The notes under the pieces are model-generated. The model saw only the letters and a program-made list of their open reading frames with translations. It was not told where the DNA came from and made no database searches. Shown here in pieces: positions 56,405-63,764 of a stretch of DNA of 64,000 nt (positions are counted from its first letter, which is position 1; each line of letters opens with the position of its first letter). Position numbers and translations under genes: made by a program. The DNA is from Candidatus Nanopelagicales bacterium. GTDB taxonomy: Bacteria > Actinomycetota > Actinomycetes > S36-B12 > UBA5976. Location of the stretch: the NCBI GenBank assembly GCA_030157865.1, contig JAOATY010000003.1:27883-91882 (forward strand), read 5' to 3'.

Positions 56405-56488
56405 AATGACTGCTTTCAAGTAGTCACATCGATACACCCCCCGTATCGATTAGAGAGCCCTCTCCCCCCGAGAGGGCTCTCACCTTTT
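56405..56488 (+). ncRNA. 6C small RNA
   Basis: Two tandem perfect hairpins, each with a run of C in the loop: ATCGATAC/GTATCGAT (56428-56435 with 56443-56450) around ACCCCCC, and GAGAGCCCTCTC/GAGAGGGCTCTC (56453-56464 with 56470-56481) around CCCCC, then ACCTTTT as terminator tail. This is the definition of the actinobacterial 6C RNA. In M. tuberculosis the same RNA (B11) lies beside Rv3660c, the homologue of the cpaE-like gene that follows here. The 5' end is approximate. The 227-base gap 56372-56598 otherwise holds only the cpaE leader. Confidence 0.88.
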
Positions 56489-56598
56489 CCACAACCATTC
56501 AATTCACACAGTCTTTAAATACGCCTTCAATTTGGTTCACGTAGGACTAAAGATTTCGAAGTCGCGTAGATTCGCGCACTTAGGAATCTGGAGTTTGA

Positions 56599-57633
56599 AT
56601 GCACGCCCTATTAATCACTTGTGACGATCGAGTAATCAGTGAATTCAAGACAATTGCTGCAGTTACTCAAACCCACTTAGTAATAGCCAGTAAGCCGACT
56701 AAGTCAGAAATCGATTTGGCTTATCGAGTGTTTGTAAGTCAAGAGCTCGCGGAAATTGAGATCACGCACAGTGACATCGTCCTGGTAGTTGTGGGCGCTT
56801 CCAACACAGAAACCTGGAGCAGCGCATTACGTCTGTCTGCAAATTATGTTGCGACAATTCCCGAGTCCCGAGACTGGCTGATTGAAAACTTAGTTCAACC
56901 AATTAGATCGAAAGGATTATCCGTTGGTCTCGTACCGGCATCAGGTGGAGCTGGTGCGTCACTTATATCGTGCGGATTAGCATTTCATGCTAGACAAATT
57001 TTCCACGATGTTGCGCTAGTTGATCTAGATGAAAACTCTGCGAGCCTAGACATAACCTTTGGATTAGAAAATCAACCAGGGATGAGATGGCAAGATTTTT
57101 CGAACCTCTCTGGGTCGATAAATGGCAATGACATTTTGCGAAGTCTGCCCAACCGCGACAATGTTGGTTTGCTAACTCACGGTAAGTTAACGGCTTTAAC
57201 TAAAACACCAAAGATTTTAGTTCTAGAGAAACTAAATGAGTCTTGTGACTTGGTAGTTATTGATTTTCCAAGACTCAGCGATAAACACTTTTCAATCGAT
57301 GCCTTAACTAACTGTGATTTGGTTTTAGTAGTGACAACAGCAACAGTTAGAGGCTGTGCAAGTGCAAAACGAAGCATTGCTGGTTTAGCAGGTTATACCA
57401 AGAACATAGAACTAGTTGTTCGAAATGTTCCAGGTTCAAATCTTGATCCAATGCAGATTGCTGAGTTATTAAACACACCACTTGCAGCAATCGTGAACAC
57501 CGATGTTCGGATAGCCGAACAAATAGAACAAGGTTTTGGGGTTTCTGGAATCAATCTTGGTGGCTTTACACGGAATCTAAATTCTCTAGCCCAACGCATC
57601 TCATTCCTAAAGGAACTTAAGTCAGTTGCTTAA
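56599..57633 (+). CDS. CpaE/Ssd-like MinD-family ATPase-fold protein of the tad locus
   Basis: A 344-residue protein. The first 100 residues resemble a receiver-like domain, and residues about 105-340 a ParA/MinD fold. The P-loop reads VPASGGAGASLIS (112-124): the lysines of the usual KGGVGKT are absent, as in the actinobacterial Ssd group, so ATP use is doubtful. VALVDLDENSASLDITFGLE follows (in segments). It is the first gene of the tad locus and overlaps cpaF by 8 bases. In mycobacteria the homologue affects septum placement; here a role in pilus assembly at a cell site is inferred. Confidence 0.9.
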   Translation: MHALLITCDDRVISEFKTIAAVTQTHLVIASKPTKSEIDLAYRVFVSQELAEIEITHSDIVLVVVGASNTETWSSALRLSANYVATIPESRDWLIENLVQPIRSKGLSVGLVPASGGAGASLISCGLAFHARQIFHDVALVDLDENSASLDITFGLENQPGMRWQDFSNLSGSINGNDILRSLPNRDNVGLLTHGKLTALTKTPKILVLEKLNESCDLVVIDFPRLSDKHFSIDALTNCDLVLVVTTATVRGCASAKRSIAGLAGYTKNIELVVRNVPGSNLDPMQIAELLNTPLAAIVNTDVRIAEQIEQGFGVSGINLGGFTRNLNSLAQRISFLKELKSVA

Positions 57634-58714
57634 CGTTCTGGAGCAAATCCAAGCAGCTTGTATTGAAGCCAAAGTTGAACCTAATGCTGAATCTATTTCC
57701 CAAATAGTTAGGTCACTTTATCCAGCAACGCCTCATTCAGATCTTGTTGAGTTAGTTGATGAAGTTTTATCATCCATCTTTGGCCTTGGTCCATTAGAAG
57801 AACTATTGTTCCTGCCTAATCTCACGGACATCTTGGTCAATCGATTTGATGATGTGTGGATTGATAGAGGAAGTGGTTTAGAGAAAACCGAAGTTACCTT
57901 TAGTTCCGAGGCAGCAGCTCAAGAGTTTGCTAAGCGAATAGCAACTCGGGGGCATCGCAGACTTGATGACGCCCAACCATTTGTAGACATTCAAACGGAT
58001 TCAGGTTTGCGGTTTCACGCAATGCTGCCTCCGATTTCATCCGCAGGTGTGACTATTTCAATCCGAACACCGCAGCGGCATTCACTCTCACTTGAAGACA
58101 TGATTGCCAATGGCAACTTAGATTTCGTCACATACCAAGCAATCTGTGAAGTAGTCGATGAGCACAAGAGTTTTATTGTCAGCGGTGGAACCGGTAGCGG
58201 TAAAACCACATTGTTAGCAGCCATGTTGGCCAGAGTTCCAAATACCGAGCGAATTGTTGTAATTGAAGACTCTTCTGAACTTTCAATTTCACATCCACAT
58301 GTCGTGGGAATTCAGGCCCGTCTCTCCAATAGCGAAGGTGCCGGTGGCATCACAATGACAGATTTGGTGCGACAGTCACTGCGCATGAGACCAGATCGAA
58401 TCGTAGTTGGGGAAGTGCGAGGTAGAGAGATTAGTGACTTGTTGCTTGCGTTAAACACTGGACACAAAGGAAGTGCAACAACCATTCATGCTGATAGTGC
58501 GATAAGTGTGCCAACCCGAATTGAAGCTTTGGGACTTTTAGCTGGTTTACCACGCGAAGCAATCCACGCACAGATGTATTCGGCCTTTGATGTTGTAATC
58601 CAGATGCGTAACGCCAGAAATGGAATGCGTGGGGTTGCGGAGTTAGCGAAATTCATCAGAGCCTCTGATGGAACCGTTATTACGCAATCACTTTTGACTG
58701 CAAGCACGGCATGA
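57626..58714 (+). CDS. cpaF: CpaF/TadA-type secretion ATPase
   Basis: Hexameric ATPase driving Flp pilus assembly, 362 residues, TTG start. An N-terminal helical domain is followed by VDIQTDSGLRFHAMLPP and a Walker A VSGGTGSGKTTLLAAML near 185-201, VVIEDSSELSISHPHV, the Asp-box region QSLRMRPDRIVVGEVRGRE, and NTGHKGSATTIHADSA (His box). The next gene starts in its stop (ATGA). No gene for a prepilin peptidase is in the window. Confidence 0.95.
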   Translation: MLNVLEQIQAACIEAKVEPNAESISQIVRSLYPATPHSDLVELVDEVLSSIFGLGPLEELLFLPNLTDILVNRFDDVWIDRGSGLEKTEVTFSSEAAAQEFAKRIATRGHRRLDDAQPFVDIQTDSGLRFHAMLPPISSAGVTISIRTPQRHSLSLEDMIANGNLDFVTYQAICEVVDEHKSFIVSGGTGSGKTTLLAAMLARVPNTERIVVIEDSSELSISHPHVVGIQARLSNSEGAGGITMTDLVRQSLRMRPDRIVVGEVRGREISDLLLALNTGHKGSATTIHADSAISVPTRIEALGLLAGLPREAIHAQMYSAFDVVIQMRNARNGMRGVAELAKFIRASDGTVITQSLLTASTA

Positions 58715-59379
58715 AACTAATCATTGCTACGGCATTCATCGCAATGGGGGCTGCAATGTCAGTACGACCACTGCCAAACCTGCTATGGATCTCACGCATT
58801 CGAATACCAAAGTTTGCGATCAAACAAAAAGCCAAAAGCAAAATAACTTTCGAAGTAGAACTTCAATTCGTATTCAATTTAAAGAGTCAACTTCATGCTG
58901 GAATTAACCAAGTGGATGCTCTTGGTTTTGCAGTAAGTAGAGCCCCAGAGTCGTTACTCACAAGGACTCGACAAGCCCTTGCATCACAAACCAACATCTA
59001 TTTGGCGATGCATGAGGATGCAGAAAACCAAAAGACTTCATCGTTGGCGGGCTGCGCAAATCTACTTGAACTAAGTTCGCAATCGGGCAGCAGCGTAAAC
59101 GAAGCACTAACCCAAGTTGCTAATAAATTGATTGCTCGCAGAAACCAGGAACAGCTGATTGTGACTGAGTTAGCGAGCACAAAAGCCACGGTCTTCGTGC
59201 TTGCCGGATTGCCAATCATGGGCGCAGGCATGGGGTTGATACTTGGCACAGATTCGATCTCTTGGTTGATCGGTTCATCAGCCGGACGTGTGTGCCTAGT
59301 TCTTGGAATTGGGCTTGAAGTAGTGGGCTGGTTTTGGATCAAGCGACTACTCAAGCGCGCATTATCGGATGTCACTTGA
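58711..59379 (+). CDS. tadB: TadB-like pilus inner-membrane protein
   Basis: A 222-residue membrane protein with a type II secretion F-like domain (about residues 45-165), ELQFVFNLKSQLHAGINQVDAL near its start. A short N-terminal helix and two helices near the C-terminus (about 160-215) anchor it. It is shorter than TadB of proteobacteria, as is normal in the actinobacterial set. It overlaps both neighbours by 4 bases. Confidence 0.88.
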   Translation: MKLIIATAFIAMGAAMSVRPLPNLLWISRIRIPKFAIKQKAKSKITFEVELQFVFNLKSQLHAGINQVDALGFAVSRAPESLLTRTRQALASQTNIYLAMHEDAENQKTSSLAGCANLLELSSQSGSSVNEALTQVANKLIARRNQEQLIVTELASTKATVFVLAGLPIMGAGMGLILGTDSISWLIGSSAGRVCLVLGIGLEVVGWFWIKRLLKRALSDVT

Positions 59380-59936
59380 AAACTATTTCCATTCTGTGCA
59401 TATGTATAGCCGCATATTTGTTTTTCCCGCTGCCTCAAATAAAACCACCTAAGTCCGCGCCAATAGATACTGAAATAGAAATTTCTGCCCGAAAAGCTAC
59501 AAATTCCGAAATTTTGCAGACACTGGAGGTCATTCGACTTGGAATTAGCTCCGGTATGACGATTAGTGATGCGCTGCAGTACGCACGGAAACATTCTCCG
59601 CATGCAGCAGCTCAAGAACTTGAGCGGGGACTGAATCAATTTCGTATGGGCTTTCCACTCGCACGTGGCCTGGAGGAAATTGCAATTGCTAATCCTGGGT
59701 GGCGGTCTATTGCAGATGTATTAATCACTTCACTGCATTCGGGTAGTCCAGTTTCCGATCAGTTAACTGATGTTGATTTCGTGTTGCAGAGTTACCTAGA
59801 TACCGAAAAGTTAAAGCGCATAAAATCCGTCGCAGTGAAAAGTGTCTTGCCCCTTGGCTTATGTTTCTTGCCAGCATTCATCTTGCTGGCCGTTATTCCA
59901 ATCGTTGCTGGATTAATTGGCGGAATAACTCAGTAA
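59376..59936 (+). CDS. tadC: TadC-like pilus inner-membrane protein
   Basis: A 186-residue membrane protein. I start it at TTG 59376, which overlaps the tadB stop as TTGA; an in-frame TTG 42 bases earlier is less likely. One N-terminal helix is followed by the F domain (LQTLEVIRLGISSGMTISDALQYA in segments, FRMGFPLARGLEEIA) and a C-terminal helix with LPLGLCFLPAFILLAVIPIVAGLI in parts. It would form the pilus platform together with TadB. Confidence 0.88.
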   Translation: MKTISILCICIAAYLFFPLPQIKPPKSAPIDTEIEISARKATNSEILQTLEVIRLGISSGMTISDALQYARKHSPHAAAQELERGLNQFRMGFPLARGLEEIAIANPGWRSIADVLITSLHSGSPVSDQLTDVDFVLQSYLDTEKLKRIKSVAVKSVLPLGLCFLPAFILLAVIPIVAGLIGGITQ

Positions 59937-60007
59937 TCCACAGCATTGCCAAATTAACAATTTACACGTCACCCTTTCGAAAGAATTTGTAATTCTTCAA
60001 ACTTCAA

Positions 60008-60023
60008 TTGCGCATTCGCGCAA
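60008..60023 (+). other. hairpin before the pilin gene
   Basis: TTGCGC and GCGCAA flank ATTC, a perfect 6-bp stem in the 106-base gap between tadC and the pilin gene, without a U-run. It could protect or set the 5' end of a separate pilin message, or partly stop read-through. Confidence 0.35.
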
Positions 60024-60042
60024 AATCAGAAATGAGGAGTAC

Positions 60043-60228
60043 GTGAAGTCAAGAATTAATAGTGCGATATCAAACGAAGAAGGTATGACAACCGCAGAGT
60101 ATGCAGTCGGCACAGTAGCTGCTGCCGGCTTGGGTGGTCTGCTACTAAAGATGCTCACAAGTCCAGAAGTGCAAGATTTGATCTGGAAGATTGTTCAGCA
60201 GGCATTCAGTTTCCTATTCACTAGTTAA
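60043..60228 (+). CDS. Flp-type pilin (DUF4244)
   Basis: A 61-residue prepilin-like peptide starting at GTG behind GAGGAG. After a short leader the motif EEG-MTTAEYAVGT gives the expected processing site between G14 and M15, with glutamate at the fifth mature position. One hydrophobic helix forms the core of the fibre. The family (DUF4244, Rv3656c type) is the Flp pilin of actinobacterial tad loci. The gene shares its last base with the tadE start. Confidence 0.92.
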   Translation: MKSRINSAISNEEGMTTAEYAVGTVAAAGLGGLLLKMLTSPEVQDLIWKIVQQAFSFLFTS

Positions 60229-60626
60229 TGATTAACGGTGAACCAAGCGTTGGACTAGATGAGGGCAAACATTTAGTCCAACGCACTCACGGGTATGCAA
60301 TTGCTGAATTTGCTTTGGCAATTCCAGCTCTCTTAATCATTGTTTCGATGGCAGTTTCACTAATTGGTTTAGCAGTTACTCAAATTCAATTGGAAAGTAG
60401 TGCGGCTCTTGGTGCTCGAATCATTGGCAGGGGAGATCCAATTCCAGATTCATTTCGAAATTCACTTCCAGAAGGAACTGAGATAACAGTTGAACCAGAA
60501 GTTGAAGTTGTGAAATTTACTTTAAAGACCTCAAAAAATATTGGTTTGATGCTGCTTCCATATCGAATTGAACTTACTGCAAATGCTCGAGCAAGACTTG
60601 AGCCAGTATTTGAAGAGTTTGGTTAA
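60228..60626 (+). CDS. tadE: TadE-like minor pilin
   Basis: A 132-residue pseudopilin with a 20-residue polar leader, then GYAIAEFALAIPALLII, the processing site and hydrophobic helix of TadE proteins with the conserved glutamate. The rest is an outer beta-rich domain (VEPEVEVVKFTLKTSKNIG). It starts within the stop of the pilin gene. Confidence 0.9.
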   Translation: MINGEPSVGLDEGKHLVQRTHGYAIAEFALAIPALLIIVSMAVSLIGLAVTQIQLESSAALGARIIGRGDPIPDSFRNSLPEGTEITVEPEVEVVKFTLKTSKNIGLMLLPYRIELTANARARLEPVFEEFG

Positions 60627-60628
60627 GA

Positions 60629-60997
60629 GTGTTTCGATTTTTCAGAAGTGATTCAGGACAGATTTCGATTTTGGTTCTGGCCATTTCAATTGCACTTTTA
60701 ATCGGCACTGCTTTAATCGGAATGGTGGCTGAAGTTATAGTCGCTCAGCAAAGACTGAACTCTAAAGCGGAAGCTATTGCTCTTGCGGGAGCACAAGAGC
60801 TCGAGTTCAATCAAGAACAGGCATGTGCCGTGGCACAGGAATTCAGCACTGCAAATTACGGTGTAACTGTCGAGTGTTTATCGGAATCAACAAGTATTGA
60901 AATTCTGCTTTCGGACTTAAACCCAAATCGATTCTTGAACGTATTTTTGCCGAAAATTCAAGCAACTTCTAGGGCTGGGATAGCAGGTAGCGATTAA
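60629..60997 (+). CDS. TadE-like protein, Rv3654c family
   Basis: A 122-residue protein with GTG start, a short leader ending DSGQISILVLAISIALLIG (membrane helix), then an outer domain with two cysteines (C62, C78). The family, found at the end of actinobacterial tad loci next to tadE, is a likely minor pilin. It begins 2 bases after the tadE stop and closes the seven-gene locus. Confidence 0.85.
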   Translation: MFRFFRSDSGQISILVLAISIALLIGTALIGMVAEVIVAQQRLNSKAEAIALAGAQELEFNQEQACAVAQEFSTANYGVTVECLSESTSIEILLSDLNPNRFLNVFLPKIQATSRAGIAGSD

Positions 60998-61039
60998 CTA
61001 AATAGCGTAGATTGGTACTACAAGTTGAAAAGGATGATC

Positions 61040-61360
61040 ATGCAAATCGCAACGACCCCAGGCTCAGACCGTTACGTAATTACGGTTTCTGGCGAAGTGG
61101 ATTTAGCTACCTCACCTGATTTGGACGTAGCAATTATTGCGGCGATTGATTCCGGAACATCCTCGGTAGCTATCGATTTAACTGGCGTTTCATTTATGGA
61201 TTCATCAGGCTTAGGTGTAATCGTCAGAGGACTTAAGCGTTGCCGCGAAGCGGACATTGACTTAGATCTAGTTATTACAAATGAGCGCGTATTAAAGGTG
61301 TTTGGCATTACTGGACTAGACCAGGTAATCCCAATTCACGCTTCCATCCAAGACATCTAA
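61040..61360 (+). CDS. STAS-domain anti-anti-sigma factor
   Basis: A 106-residue SpoIIAA/RsbV-like protein. VSGEVDLATSPDLDVAI is the first part of the STAS fold, and SFMDSSGLGVIVRG carries the phosphorylation site, S55. I use ATG 61040, with AAAAGG 6 bases upstream; two in-frame starts lie just before. It could be the substrate of the PP2C phosphatase at 40139. No RsbW-type kinase or sigma factor is encoded nearby. Confidence 0.92.
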   Translation: MQIATTPGSDRYVITVSGEVDLATSPDLDVAIIAAIDSGTSSVAIDLTGVSFMDSSGLGVIVRGLKRCREADIDLDLVITNERVLKVFGITGLDQVIPIHASIQDI

Positions 61361-61433
61361 ACTCCCGATATTCTGCGATTTTTGGCAGACCCTCTAATTG
61401 GGCTAGACTGGCGGAGCGCATTTAGGTGCGCAC

Positions 61434-61506
61434 GCGCTCGTAGCTCAACGGATAGAGCATTTGACTACGGATCAAAAGGTTAGGGGTTCGAATCCCTTCG
61501 AGCGCG
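61434..61506 (+). tRNA. tRNA-Arg (ACG)
   Basis: A 73-base cloverleaf: acceptor GCGCTCG with CGAGCGC, D-arm AGCTC...GAGC, anticodon stem TTTGA/TCAAA around CTACGGA with anticodon ACG, T-arm GGGTTCGAATCCC. CCA is encoded at 61507-61509, unlike the two tRNAs near gyrA. A terminator follows. Confidence 0.97.
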
Positions 61507-61519
61507 CCAGACGATTTAA

Positions 61520-61545
61520 CCCGCTAAAGCGGGCCTTTTTATTTT
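61520..61545 (+). terminator. terminator after tRNA-Arg
   Basis: CCCGC and GCGGG flank TAAA (61520-61533), followed by CCTTTTTATTTT. It ends at the stop codon of the convergent YciI-like gene. Confidence 0.88.
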
Positions 61546-61872
61546 CTAGCCCAGGAGTGGGCGAAGCTCTACTTTTCTATTGCAGGCTTTAGATCCTTCT
61601 TGCGCTAGATCCAGCGCCAAGTCATTGCTTGGAACATCAATGATCCAAAATCCACTCATATATTCAGTGCCATAAAGACTTGAGCCAGAATTCAAAACCC
61701 CTGCACCAGATCTGTTATCGATGGTTGTCGAATCGCTAGTGGATGCAATGCCAACAGCGATTACCCAATATCCATTTGCTCGTAGCTTTTCATTGAACTC
61801 ATCGATGACAGCCATTTCACTTGGTGAGGCCATTCCGGACGCAGTATCGATAACGGAAATCAAAAAACGCAT
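61546..61872 (-). CDS. YciI/DGPF-domain protein
   Basis: A 108-residue ferredoxin-like-fold protein of the YCII family. MRFLISVIDTASGMASPSEM, EFNEKLRANGYWVIAVGI, GFWIIDVPSNDLALDLA and the C-terminal VELRPLLG are the usual blocks (longer DGPF subtype). Members are small dimeric proteins of mostly unknown chemistry. It converges on tRNA-Arg and lies 108 bases from the DUF4258 gene, to which it is divergent. Confidence 0.88.
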   Translation of the reverse strand: MRFLISVIDTASGMASPSEMAVIDEFNEKLRANGYWVIAVGIASTSDSTTIDNRSGAGVLNSGSSLYGTEYMSGFWIIDVPSNDLALDLAQEGSKACNRKVELRPLLG

Positions 61873-61980
61873 GAATAGAGACTAGCAATCGGACTATGAC
61901 GTCACCTGTGAATATCTACTGCACGTGATTTGTGAAACGGCATACTCTCGTTCAACCATCAATCATTCAGGAAGTCGTTT

Positions 61981-62220
61981 TTGGAAATCGAATACACGCC
62001 GCATGCTATTGAACGTATGACCCAGCGTGGAATTTCAATTGCGCACGTTGAATCAGTTTTGCAAGACTTCCATTTCTCCGTTGTAAGCATCAGATCTGGA
62101 GTGAGAATTGAAGGAAATGTGGATGGCCGAGTTCTAAAGTTATGGATCTATCGATTCCCAAAGAATGGCGATCATGTGATAATTGAGTCAGCAGTTTGGA
62201 AAGGCGAGAATAATGACTGA
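61981..62220 (+). CDS. DUF4258 protein, possible toxin
   Basis: A 79-residue protein starting at TTG, with AGGAAG 6 bases upstream. The pattern YTPHAIERMTQRGISIAHVESVL is the DUF4258 signature (H-x3-R-M-x2-R-G-I), followed by strands VVSIRSGVRIEG, VDGRVLKLWIYRF and HVIIESAVW. The family is suspected to share a RelE-like nuclease fold and is often next to DUF2283. It overlaps the DUF2283 gene by 8 bases, a toxin-antitoxin-like layout. Activity is not known. Confidence 0.8.
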   Translation: MEIEYTPHAIERMTQRGISIAHVESVLQDFHFSVVSIRSGVRIEGNVDGRVLKLWIYRFPKNGDHVIIESAVWKGENND

Positions 62221-62479
62221 TTATGTTATGACACTTGATAGTGCCTCCAATGCTGCCTACATCACCTTCAACGACGGTGCTGTTGCAAAGACAGTAAATG
62301 CATCTGATTATGCAAATGTTGATCTCGATAAAGATGGAAAAATCATTGGGATCGAGTTCTTAACCCTCGACGTCCCTGATGATTTAGTCGATTCCCTAAT
62401 TTTGTTTGATGAACTCAAAGATGAGTCTGAACTTCTAAATAAATTGATTGAAACTTCTAGAGCAGCTGCAGGACATTAA
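62213..62479 (+). CDS. DUF2283 protein, possible antitoxin
   Basis: An 88-residue protein; ATG 62213 gives the family start MTDYVMTLDSASNAAYITF. The DUF2283 core VNASDYANVDLDKDGKIIGIEFLTL follows (in segments), with D-x-D-x-x-G-x-I-x-G-I-E. The C-terminal 35 residues are acidic and helical (LILFDELKDESELLNKLIE), a tail that could hold the partner. It is translated from inside the end of the DUF4258 gene. Confidence 0.82.
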   Translation: MTDYVMTLDSASNAAYITFNDGAVAKTVNASDYANVDLDKDGKIIGIEFLTLDVPDDLVDSLILFDELKDESELLNKLIETSRAAAGH

Positions 62480-62514
62480 GAACGCAAATCTGTTTAACAT
62501 CGTGACAAATATTC

Positions 62515-62784
62515 TCAATTTTTGGAATAGAACTTAAGCTCCAGTGTTACTCCAACAATTTTTTGAATAGCGGCAGTTAATGATTTATAGCTGCTCTCAG
62601 GAAGCGTTTTCTTTAGATCATGACCATCTTGGAATTTTGTGGCATCGGAAAAATCTAGAGTCAGGACGTCGTCAGTTAAGTCAGCAAGCCGAGCATCAAA
62701 GAATGCCAACCAAGCAATGCGATCAGTGGCTTCAAGCTCATCAAGAACTTCGTTCCAACGAGCTTTAAGTTCAGACAGTTCCAT
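62515..62784 (-). CDS. small protein resembling the DNA polymerase III tau C-terminal fold
   Basis: An 89-residue protein on the minus strand. LKARWNEVLDELEATDRIAWLAFFDARLADL followed by LTLDFSDATKFQDGH (in segments) resembles the pattern W-x2-VL-x2-L-x4-R-x2-WL...L-x-L-x-F-x6-F of the C-terminal domain III/V part of DnaX. The likeness is by eye and weak, and a stand-alone domain would be unusual. It may instead be a lineage-specific small protein. It lies 16 bases from the CDGSH gene in the same direction. Confidence 0.6.
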   Translation of the reverse strand: MELSELKARWNEVLDELEATDRIAWLAFFDARLADLTDDVLTLDFSDATKFQDGHDLKKTLPESSYKSLTAAIQKIVGVTLELKFYSKN

Positions 62785-62800
62785 TAACTATTGAGCTCAA

Positions 62801-63013
62801 TTACTCAACAGGTGCGTGTGTGCCTGGATCTTCAAATCCAGCTTCGCGATGAGCACCATCGCAGAAGGGCTTATCTTTTGAATGACCACAACGACATAGT
62901 GAGAAAGTTTCTTTGTCACTTATTACGTTTCCATCGGCACCGATTAACGTTGCGCCCTTTACGCGCAAAGATCCATTGGCACGAACAGTAATTGTTGGCT
63001 GCTCTTCAGACAT
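62801..63013 (-). CDS. CDGSH iron-sulfur domain protein
   Basis: A 70-residue soluble protein with a single CDGSH motif: C40-R-C42-G-H-S-K-D-K-P-F-C51-D-G-A-H55, the three-cysteine, one-histidine set for a [2Fe-2S] cluster. The N-terminal half is a beta unit (ITVRANGSLRVKGA). Members act in electron transfer or redox sensing. It lies 27 bases downstream of the mycothiol-dependent-family gene, so a redox link is possible. Confidence 0.92.
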   Translation of the reverse strand: MSEEQPTITVRANGSLRVKGATLIGADGNVISDKETFSLCRCGHSKDKPFCDGAHREAGFEDPGTHAPVE

Positions 63014-63040
63014 GATTGCTCTCTTTCCTAGATTTCGACT

Positions 63041-63739
63041 TTAAAGCCATAGAGGTGGTTTGCCAAGTGGTGAACCATCTGATGTCACAAGCTTGTCGTC
63101 AGGTTCTCGGCCCATTAACCAAGCCGCAAGACTTTGTGGCGTTCCGAAAATATCTGTCATGCCGTTTTGATCCATGGTCCAAGTGTGGTCACCAGCAATC
63201 AAGAGTCGGAATTTAATTGACTCTTTGCGCTTCCCGGCACTTACGCTCTTTAGAGTTTTGATCGACCAATTCAGAGCCCAGTCGTTTGCTTTATAGCCAA
63301 CGCCTAAATCAACTAAGTGAACCAAGAGTTCACGCTCGCGCAATGTGGTCATTTCGTGGGGATGGACATGCGAGCCATTTCCCAAAACAACTTCTTCGCT
63401 TAACAGTGGTCCAGCGATTAAGCGATCAAGATTCTCGGCAAAGATTTTAGATTGCTCCAGGAAATCGGCAACAATTTCTTTACCTGGGCGCTTGGCGCCT
63501 TCTTCAATATCTATTGCGCGCTGCTCAACCGATACGTACATATCTTTTTGCACACCAGTCAAAGCCCATTCGATCAGATTTGATAGTCCGCGCGCATTGT
63601 TCGCCAGATGTGTAATTACATGCCCGCGTGACCAATCCGGTAAAAGTGAATCCGCAGCAACCTCTTCGTTGCTTAGCTCACTTACGTACTTTGCGACTAA
63701 AGCTTCGGCGCTTGCTACTTCAACAACAGATGTGATCAT
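63041..63739 (-). CDS. maleylpyruvate isomerase-type mycothiol-dependent family protein
   Basis: A 232-residue protein of the DinB-like mycothiol-dependent family. I use ATG 63739; the frame stays open 159 bases further but that stretch is basic and overlaps the neighbouring gene's end in another frame. LLPDWSRGHVITHLANNARGLSNLIEWA (in segments near 32-60) has the typical W-x-R-x-H-V-x-x-H-L motif whose histidine binds metal, and EMTTLRERELLVHLVDLG near 140 gives a further histidine. The reaction is not fixed. The inositol phosphate synthase in the window fits mycothiol production. Confidence 0.85.
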   Translation of the reverse strand: MITSVVEVASAEALVAKYVSELSNEEVAADSLLPDWSRGHVITHLANNARGLSNLIEWALTGVQKDMYVSVEQRAIDIEEGAKRPGKEIVADFLEQSKIFAENLDRLIAGPLLSEEVVLGNGSHVHPHEMTTLRERELLVHLVDLGVGYKANDWALNWSIKTLKSVSAGKRKESIKFRLLIAGDHTWTMDQNGMTDIFGTPQSLAAWLMGREPDDKLVTSDGSPLGKPPLWL

Positions 63740-63764
63740 GTTGTAACCGTACGGCAAACCGTGG

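Noticed and set aside
56428..56481. Tandem hairpins as a simple double terminator of the Fic-like gene
   Set aside because: The first hairpin has no T-run and both loops are C-rich, which fits the 6C RNA better; only the second hairpin with its T-tail need terminate.
59941..60042. A missing small gene between tadC and the pilin gene
   Set aside because: All frames are short and broken by stops; the stretch holds only small hairpins and the pilin ribosome binding site.
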